Assembly (NCBI GenBank): GCA_037447655.1
Contig: JBBHKE010002503.1
Location: forward strand, 367,102 to 380,956
Direction of reading: 5' to 3'
DNA length: 13,855 nucleotides
From: Zygnema cylindricum
Taxonomy: Eukaryota > Streptophyta > Zygnematophyceae > Zygnematales > Zygnemataceae
The notes under the pieces were generated by a model, which was not told where the DNA came from, searched no databases, and worked only from the letters and a program-made list of their open reading frames with translations. Positions 8,256-13,855 of this stretch are shown one piece after another; position 1 is the first letter of the stretch, and each line of letters opens with the position of its first letter. Position numbers and translations under genes: made by a program.

Positions 8256-8279
8256 AATATATTTTTGCCAGCGTCGCAT

Positions 8280-8612
8280 TATAGAGCGCCGTACCAATGG
8301 CGTAATATAAAATTGCCAACCGTCGCTGTGCAAATCGCTGTACGGTTGGCGTAATGTTATACTGCCAACCGTCGATGTGCAAATCGCCATACGGCAAGCA
8401 TATTGTTACGCTGACAGCCGTCGGTGTACAGACTGCCGTATGGCTGGCGTAATGTTACACTGACAACCGTCGTTGTACAGACGCCGTACCGCTACAGTAC
8501 TGTAGCGTTGCCTGTGTCGCGGTAAAGACAACCGTACGGCTGGCACAATGTAGCATTGTCGTGCGTCGCGATACAAACCGTTGTACGACTGGCACAATGT
8601 ACACTGAGAATC
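8280..8612 (+). repeat. 49-bp satellite array, about 6-7 units
   Basis: Units of 49 bp, for example 8341-8389 and 8390-8438, with a TGGCGTAATGTTA start, CCGTCG core and TACGG end. Divergence grows to the right, where units read CTGGCACAATGTAGC. The GTTGGCACGATG at 1-12 belongs to this second sub-type. Confidence 0.85.
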
Positions 8613-9143
8613 GTTATTAATCTCAAAGTTTAAATATTGTTGAAGAAAATTTACCGTAATTGATGCTAATTAAGATTTTTTTTTTATTTTTTTTTAAAAG
8701 TGTATTATAATTTCGGCTTAATGGTAATTTGGGAACAGCAAAAATGGAACATTCGCCGTACGATTATATACATTAATATACGTATTTGTACAAAATATTA
8801 AAAACCGTACATCGTCGTGAAAGTTAAATATCTTTACAGGTCAGGCTAATCTACGTGTCATAATAATCCCGTTTTAATCCCGTTTTTTTAGCGCACATTC
8901 TTATGAGTGAGCATATGATTTAATTCATTTTTTGTAAAATTTTCACTTAGAGAAGTACATTTATGTACGGTCAAACATCGACCGTACATCACACTATTTA
9001 GATCTTATTGTATTTTCGTTCTTTACCCTATTTTATACGGTACCTTAATTAACGTCAATGAAAAATTAAAATCATCTAATCCTATTTGAGGAAAAAAATC
9101 AAAATATAAAAACCCAAATTAGTGACTTTGACACTAATAACGA
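8613..9143. other. AT-rich spacer without a gene
   Basis: No supported open frame. It contains a T-rich run at about 8676-8695, a doubled ATCCCGTTTT near 8867-8890, and an inverted repeat with 10-bp arms, ATGTACGGTC at 8963-8972 and its complement at 8980-8989, with a 7-base loop. CGTACA-type hexamers begin to be frequent here. Confidence 0.6.
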
Positions 9144-9266
9144 TTCACAATGTAGCGTTGTCGTGGGTCGCAGTACGAACCGCCGTACCGCTAGCACAAT
9201 GTAGCGTTGTCGTGCGTCGCAATACAGAGCCGTACGCCTGACACAATCTAAAGTTGCCAACAGTCC
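9144..9266 (+). repeat. Second island of the 49-bp satellite
   Basis: Two and a half units of the CACAATGTAGCGTTGTCGTG sub-type (47-50 bp each), matching the last units at 8560-8610. It is separated from the main array by about 530 bp of unrelated AT-rich DNA, so the array was split by an insertion or has spread. Confidence 0.78.
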
Positions 9267-9510
9267 CCAGCAAAGACTACCACCCGTACCGACCCCTAAA
9301 AAAGCGTCGTTAAAAGTAAGTGCGGTCCGCCAAAAGTGACGCATAGCGTGCAGATTGACCATAGATGTCCCGTGTGCATAATACGCACGAAACAAACGAG
9401 CGAATACTATGCACGATACGCATTTAACGTTGAATAAAATGTTATAAAATGCGTATCTGCCTATGTAGCAATACATTTTTGTACATTTCCTGACGATGTC
9501 CCTACACTTT
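9267..9510. other. No gene or clear element
   Basis: I see no supported coding frame or structured repeat. A 125-codon reverse-strand frame covering 9099-9476 runs through the satellite island and has no recognisable domain, so it is not called. Confidence 0.5.
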
Positions 9511-9990
9511 GCACCTTTAAGGGTTATTTATAAGATTTTTAGGGCTTTAGAGTACCTTTCCTTGCATTCCGTATGTTGCAGTATAACTGCTCCACACTTT
9601 TCATACATGTAAGTACATCGTCCGTAGTTTCCGTACCTGTTAAGGTTACATATTTTAGGGTTTGAAGGGTTCATTTCCGTACAGTCCCGTATATTTCAAT
9701 ACAGCTACGCTATACTTTTCGTGCAGTTACGTACACTAGTCGTACATTTTCGTACATATTAAGGTAATTAAAGGGCCGATTTTAGGGTTTTTAGGGTACA
9801 CTGTCGTACATTCCTTTATATTTGAGTACGACCGCCAAAAAAATGTTTTACCATTAGGTTTTGTATGGTACACTTTCCGTATATTACTGTACATTTTTGT
9901 TAATTTTCTGTACATTTTAAGATTTTTTCAGGATTTTCTATGATTACGCTCTCCGTACATTTTTGTACATGTTCGTATAGCGGAAACTAA
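9511..9990 (+). repeat. Degenerate repeat array of about 120-bp period
   Basis: AAGG followed by a TTTTAGGG-like block and then TTTCCGTACA or GTCGTACATT recurs with starts near 9519, 9642 and 9761 (spacing 123 and 119), and more weakly near 9918. CGTACA and TGTAC strings fill the rest of each unit. Sequence identity between units is low and the boundaries are approximate. Confidence 0.5.
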
Positions 9991-10312
9991 ACGGATTTTA
10001 AGAAAAGTATAAAAGTCGCGAATACTACGTTAAAATCGGAAAAAAATCCAAATCAGTACAAATTGGACAATTAGGGCTCAAACCATTACATTGGTTAAAA
10101 ACTGTATACAAGCATAAACACACACAACACGAAACTGGCCCGTGTAACGGGCTCATTTTGTCTTGTAATGAAAAAATTAGAATGGTTTACTCTATTTGAT
10201 GTTATAGAGTCGAAATTTTGAGCGACCGAATTAGAGTAATTTACTCTAATTACGATTCGCACGTGTCTATCGTCGCACGTGTCTATCATCCAGGTGTAGC
10301 GATTTTACGGGT
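9991..10312. repeat. AT-rich stretch with palindrome and 16-bp tandem pair
   Basis: No gene. AATTAGAGTAA at 10229-10239 faces its complement at 10241-10251, an 11-bp-arm palindrome; a related TTTACTCTA string lies near 10187. TCGCACGTGTCTATC occurs twice in tandem at 10257 and 10273 with a 16-bp period. Confidence 0.6.
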
Positions 10313-10537
10313 TCTGTGATGGTGGACTCAGGTGAGTCCACCATTACAGAGACGGATGGAGAGATTGTTTCGCGGATGAAGACCAAAGTGTAATCGGACG
10401 GTTAGTGTTTTCTCCCGGATCCTTGTAGAATCATAATCGTATCTTCTGTAATGTTGTTTTTGAAAAACTCACGAAAAAATAGTACGGCATGGTCGGTCAA
10501 GTACAAATTTTTGTAATATACCTCACTTTTCGTCTGA
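10313..10537 (+). mobile_element. B', partial copy of the element B family
   Basis: This stretch aligns in the same direction with 11859-12078 inside element B. Both start with a long palindrome, share a CTCCC..GA..TT region, then CTGTAATGTTGTTTTT (10446 and 11986), and end with CCTCACTTTTCGTCT (10521 and 12063). B continues into its terminal repeat, whereas B' stops and element C begins. The palindrome has 18-base arms at 10313-10330 and 10333-10350, with one G-T mismatch. The left limit of B' is unknown. Confidence 0.65.
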
Positions 10538-10762
10538 GGGCAAGGTTCCATTAGGGGAAAAATGACGTTGTTTACTGAAAGCCGTACTGTTTCGTACAGT
10601 GCCGTACCAAAGAAAAAAAAATGTCAGAAAAACAAGGCTACTGAATGAGGGATTTGATTCTCCACGTTTATGGGCGTAAACGTGGACCGTCGGATGCATT
10701 ATCGGATACGCCGTCGTCTGACACTTTCAGTTCGCAACAAGTGACCCGGAGTAGGTCAATTC

Positions 10763-10963
10763 TCAGCGCGTGAACGAATACCGTCGTGCCTCGTGGAAAA
10801 GTGAACAAATATCCACGACGACCGCGCGACCAGATGGGTACACGTCGCATATGACATGTGCCTTCCGCCAGGGAGGATGCGAGGCCACCGGAAGCCGCAA
10901 GAAAATCTTTGACGGAAGATATTGTTTCACGCTTCTGTTGGTATCCACTAACCATTCTGACAT
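10763..10963 (-). CDS. Unrecognised open frame in the left arm of C
   Basis: 66 codons beginning MSEWLVD and rich in Arg, Pro and His. The first 60 or so residues are nearly the same as the start of the frame at 12442 in the opposite arm; at least nine substitutions separate them. I recognise no domain. This copy stops at a TGA where the other continues. An overlapping reverse-strand frame (10668-10955) is shared with the other arm to the same stop, so similarity follows the DNA rather than one frame. Probably not a functional gene, but the best protein-like signal in C. Confidence 0.22.
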   Translation of the reverse strand: MSEWLVDTNRSVKQYLPSKIFLRLPVASHPPWRKAHVICDVYPSGRAVVVDICSLFHEARRYSFTR

Positions 10964-11355
10964 TTTCGTACGCTTTTACATATCTTACGTTTCGTCCGCC
11001 CGTACATATTTAATTCAATACGTCGTACAAGTCACTTTTTACCTTTCGCTGGTACAAATATGTGGTCACAATTTGCTCTCAGAGATTCTTTGAAGATTAC
11101 CAGAATCGTATTCATCTATTACGTGAACCAATCAAAATGTGCCACGCAAAACAAATGTCGGTTACTGACCCGACACAATGGAACGATCGCCTCAGTAAAC
11201 GAATTTTTGACGTTTACAGAGAGCGCCTAATGGAACAACGCTCTGATGTAACTACACCATTTTATACATTTCACATTGAACGATTTGAACAATCTTTGAT
11301 GATTCTCAATATCAAAAAAGGATAGAAGTAGAATAAGGGTGAAGTTCCATTAGGA

Positions 11356-11389
11356 CATTCTGTAATTGTACGGCCGACATTACAGAATG
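11356..11389. repeat. Hairpin with CTGTAAT base, left end of B
   Basis: CATTCTGTAAT at 11356-11366 pairs with its exact complement at 11379-11389. The inner bases continue pairing to a CGGCCG tip with two single-base bulges. It starts two bases after the terminal repeat of B. A partial second copy of the terminus (CTTCCATTG, then TCTGTAATG) lies at 11406-11430. Confidence 0.65.
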
Positions 11390-11629
11390 CGACAATTTGA
11401 ACGAACTTCCATTGCGCGGAGTCTGTAATGCACGTGTTAGAAAAAGAGTGGTGCCACGTAGCTATGGATTGGATATTGCAAATCGTCAATAATTTTCACA
11501 CTGACCAAAAATCTTCATTTGTGGACCATGCACGTGGGTACCAGGTCATCGTGCAATACAACTTTTGTACTCTTTTGCAGACGCCTTGTCAGATACCACC
11601 TCATTTTTTTAGGGTTCTTATTTTTACGA

Positions 11630-11727
11630 GTGACGAATGAGCGCTGCCAGAAATAGAGTGACGAATGAGCGCTGCCAGAAATAGTGTGACGAATGGGCGC
11701 TTAAAAAAATAGCGTGACAAAAGTGCG
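11630..11727 (+). repeat. 28-bp tandem repeat, 3.5 units
   Basis: GTGACGAATGAGCGCTGCCA plus eight bases, with units at 11630, 11658, 11686 and a partial one at 11714. The first two are almost identical and the third and fourth have diverged. It lies inside element B. Confidence 0.9.
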
Positions 11728-11858
11728 TTACGAGATTTCGATTATATTTTTTGTTGTATTTTTGAATGCGTATATCGTGTGATAAATTTTTTGATTTCCG
11801 CTGGTTAACATCTTGACACGTATGTACATTATCCAGCGTGTTGCGGCTCAAATTTTCC

Positions 11859-11900
11859 TGTAATTGGTGATCTACCTCGCGAGGTACATCACCAATTACA
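11859..11900. repeat. 42-base near-perfect palindrome in B
   Basis: The two 21-base halves are complementary except at one pair. The outer bases are TGTAATTGGTGAT and the centre is TCGCGA. It occupies the same place in B as 10313-10350 does in B', with a wholly different tip sequence. Confidence 0.85.
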
Positions 11901-12187
11901 AAAACTTCGAAGCGAATGCTTCACGAAAAATCATCCAACGACCATTGTTAGCTCCCAGACTTTTGGAGAATATTGGCAAGATTCGCTGTAATGTTGTTTT
12001 TCGGATAAAAACAAAATAAGAGGTACGTCGTAGTACGGAGAGGTCGGAATTTCTGTAAACAACCTCACTTTTCGTCTAATGGAACTTCACCCTAACACGT
12101 GCAAAAGCTTGTTGAAAAGGTAAAGAAAATTATTGCCTGTAAATAGTCCGTACAATTTCGTGCATTTCATGATGGAAATCACGCCTA

Positions 12188-12240
12188 AGAGCGTTGTTCC
12201 ATTAGGCGGTTTCAGTAAACGTCGAAAATTCGTTTACTGA
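12188..12240. repeat. Inner end of the C right arm with box and hairpin
   Basis: GTTCCATTAGG at 12196-12206 is followed by TCAGTAAACG (12212-12221), which pairs exactly with 12231-12240 around a 9-base loop. The left arm has the matching arrangement at about 11193-11236. GTTTACTGAAA also follows the box at the outer ends, so inner and outer ends look related. Confidence 0.6.
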
Positions 12241-12441
12241 TGTCATCGTTCCATTGTGTCGGGTCAGTAACCGACATTTCATTTGCGTAGCACACTTTGA
12301 TTGTGGTAATCTTCAGAGAATCTCTGACAGCGAATTATGACCACATATTTGTACCAGCGAAGGTAAAAAGTGACTATTACGACGTATTGAATAAAATCTG
12401 TACGGGCGGACGAAACTTAAGATTTGTAAAAACGTACAAAT

Positions 12442-12870
12442 ATGTCAGAATGGTTAGTGGATGACAACAAAAGCGTGAAACAATATCCTCCGTCAAAGAT
12501 TTTCTTGCAGCTTCCGGTGGCCTCGCATCCTTACTGGCGGAAGGCACATGTCATATGCGACGTGTACCCACCTGGTCGCGCGGTCGTCATGGATATTTGT
12601 TCACTTTTCCACGAGGCACGATGCTATACGTACAGGCGCTTAGAATTGAACTACTCCGGGACACTTGTTGCGAACTTAAAGTGTCAGACGATGGTGTATC
12701 CGATTATGCATCCGACGGTCCACGTTTACGCCCATAAACATGGAGAATCAAATCCCTCAATCAGTAGGCTTGTTTTTCTGACATTTTATTTTTCCTGGTA
12801 CGGCACTGTACGAAACAGTACGAATTTCAGTAAACAACGGCATTTTTCCCCTAATGGAACCTTACCCTAA
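12442..12870 (+). CDS. Unrecognised open frame in the right arm of C
   Basis: 142 codons from ATG 12442. The first 60 or so residues match the reverse-strand frame at 10763-10963. The later part (after about residue 66) has no counterpart frame in the left arm because that copy has a stop. The frame runs out through the end of the element and its TAA at 12868-12870 is the flanking candidate target duplication, which suggests the frame is open by chance. A second frame at 12555-12737 ends at the same point in both arms. No domain, signal peptide or membrane segment is evident. Kept as a low-confidence candidate. Confidence 0.22.
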   Translation: MSEWLVDDNKSVKQYPPSKIFLQLPVASHPYWRKAHVICDVYPPGRAVVMDICSLFHEARCYTYRRLELNYSGTLVANLKCQTMVYPIMHPTVHVYAHKHGESNPSISRLVFLTFYFSWYGTVRNSTNFSKQRHFSPNGTLP

Positions 12871-13855
12871 TAAGTTGTTTCCATTTGACATGAAGCTTTC
12901 GGCAAAAGTATAGCAGAGCTGGACAGTGATAGTTGGAACTTTGGGCAGGTCGTACGAGACTTTCGTAATGCGGCGCTTGGCGGTCCAAATCTGCCACTTA
13001 TATTATGCCACGTTACTTCTGTGCACTTACATATTCCGTCTACAGCTTTCTGCATGAATTCGTCAACGCTTACCGTATTTCTGTCAGAAAATATCTAAAA
13101 AATATTTTCTTATGATCTCCACCAGTCAAAATGCAGTTTTTATTTTGCACAATACAAAAGCTGTGTTTAGAAATCATGGACCCTGTCGCCCGTTCGTGTT
13201 CCATGTGCAACATTCATCGATGGTCTCAAATTCTCAAGGTCGTCATCATTACTTGTCATGTTTACCATGTACTTCAGCAGTTTCTCTCGGCAAATTTTGT
13301 CTTTTCTAAGGATGTACAATTGTACACCGCGCAACGCTCGTACATCTCCGTACATCAACTTAAAGTTAACGGTCAGCTGTCGCATCTCCGTCAATGTCTC
13401 CAGGGGCGTCGTCGCACTCTTAAACTTACAGCATTGACCGCAGATCTTGAAAGGGACGGAGCCGACCGGGAAAAATACATAACGCTCCGGCGAGACTCAA
13501 AAAGTGTGTACGACAGTGCAGATCGTACACCACAGGCAAAGTGCAGCAAAAGAACCCAAAGTTGTACTGCTGAGTGTGACGGCCCGCGGTGCGTCTAAAC
13601 CAATAGCATGCTGCCGATTTCAGGTCTCTTACGCCTGCACGGTTTCCCTTTTATGGGCTGTGCTGCAGTGCGATCTCTATGTGCTCGGGGACTCTGGACA
13701 GTATGGAGGCATTTGTGCAAAGTCGAGCAGTACAGCGTTTGCCGAGTACGGGTGGTTACGAATGTTAAGGAGAGCGTCAACTCCATGCCCGCACCCCCTT
13801 GACAGCTGTCAACTTTCTCATACATTGTCTTTCTCCAATAAGGATTTAGTGCGCC
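12871..13855. other. Right flank without a supported gene
   Basis: The longest frame is 155 codons at 13131-13598 on the plus strand; it has no recognisable domain and a reverse-strand frame of 75 codons overlaps it. Structured bits are an inverted repeat with 8-bp arms at 13087-13094 and 13102-13109 around an A-rich loop, and a perfect 14-base palindrome TGTACAATTGTACA at 13313-13326. GC content rises after about 13380. I see no transposon end or RNA gene. Confidence 0.5.

Larger units (their letters stand above)
11337..12092 (+). mobile_element. Element B: MITE-like element nested in C
   Basis: 756 bp with perfect 17-bp inverted ends, GGGTGAAGTTCCATTAG at 11337-11353 and its complement at 12076-12092, flanked on both sides by TAA (11334-11336 and 12093-12095). 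A 3-bp TAA/TTA duplication with ends starting GGG is typical of PIF/Harbinger-type transposons and Tourist-like MITEs; the assignment rests on that alone. It holds a hairpin at each side and a 28-bp tandem array. Open frames inside are short (70-75 codons) and have no recognisable domain. Confidence 0.75.
10538..12867. mobile_element. Element C: foldback-like element with arms of about 0.7 kb
   Basis: Left arm 10538-11244 (707 bp) and right arm 12188-12867 (680 bp) are inverted copies, about 90% or more identical by eye; a gap of about 26 bases accounts for the length difference. The outer ends read GGGCAAGGTTCCATTAGG and GGGTAAGGTTCCATTAGG, flanked by TGA (10535) and TAA (12868), which could be a damaged 3-bp duplication. 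The inner ends also carry GTTCCATTAGG, so each arm may itself have been an element with inverted ends. The centre holds element B plus about 90 bases on each side. No transposase is seen, so mobility would need help in trans. Confidence 0.72.

Noticed and set aside
7837-8612. CRISPR-like array
   Set aside because: Units are head-to-tail with no unique spacers, and the context is eukaryotic with an LTR element.
9099-9476. 125-codon reverse-strand frame
   Set aside because: Runs through the satellite island and low-complexity spacer; nothing recognisable.
9770-9805. Telomere repeat (TTTAGGG)
   Set aside because: Only isolated copies inside a longer degenerate period, not a tandem telomere array.
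11062-11325. 87-codon plus-strand frame in the left arm of C
   Set aside because: The other arm has a gap of about 26 bases in this stretch, not a multiple of three, so the frame is not kept.
13131-13598. 155-codon plus-strand frame as a host gene
   Set aside because: No domain, no conserved partner and overlapping open frames on both strands; too weak to call.

Overview
This is eukaryotic repeat-rich DNA with no recognisable host gene. The dominant object is a complete Ty3/gypsy LTR retrotransposon of the chromovirus type at 36-7816. The lineage is not settled. The primer-binding site (TGGTATCAAAGC) resembles the plant-type initiator-Met tRNA complement more than the metazoan one, so a plant, alga or other non-metazoan eukaryote is a weak inference.

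Layout. 1-35 is the first part of a 49-bp satellite unit. 36-7816 is the retroelement: two 968-bp LTRs with TGTAAC...GTTACA ends, a CTGTG 5-bp target duplication, primer-binding site, about 0.77 kb leader, gag with three CCHC knuckles, a protease frame reached by a -1 frameshift signal, an RT-RNase H-integrase frame, a chromodomain cut by stops, and a polypurine tract. 7822-8612 resumes the interrupted satellite, first as a 26-bp array and then as a 49-bp array. After an AT-rich spacer, a small island of the same satellite lies at 9144-9266. 9511-9990 is a degenerate array of roughly 120 bp. 10313-12870 is a nest of inverted-repeat elements. A 2.33-kb foldback-like element C (10538-12867) has arms of about 0.7 kb. 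It carries inside it a 756-bp MITE-like element B (11337-12092) with 17-bp terminal inverted repeats and TAA duplications. A fragment of a B relative (B') abuts its left end. 12871-13855 holds no gene I can support.

How the parts work together. In the retroelement, Gag would form the particle. A fraction of ribosomes would slip at GGGAAAC (3081-3087), just upstream of a strong hairpin containing the gag stop, to make protease and the downstream enzymes. This copy looks unable to complete its own cycle. The protease signature reads D-L-G, the protease and RT frames are out of phase near 3998, and the chromodomain has two in-frame stops. Yet the LTRs differ at only about 12 of 968 positions by my hand comparison. 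The insertion is therefore fairly recent, and help in trans is a reasonable inference. On the right, a GTTCCATT-type box recurs at both outer and inner ends of the nested elements, and hairpins with CTGTAAT/ATTACAG bases and unrelated tips recur in the B family. I consider these the least explained structures in the window.
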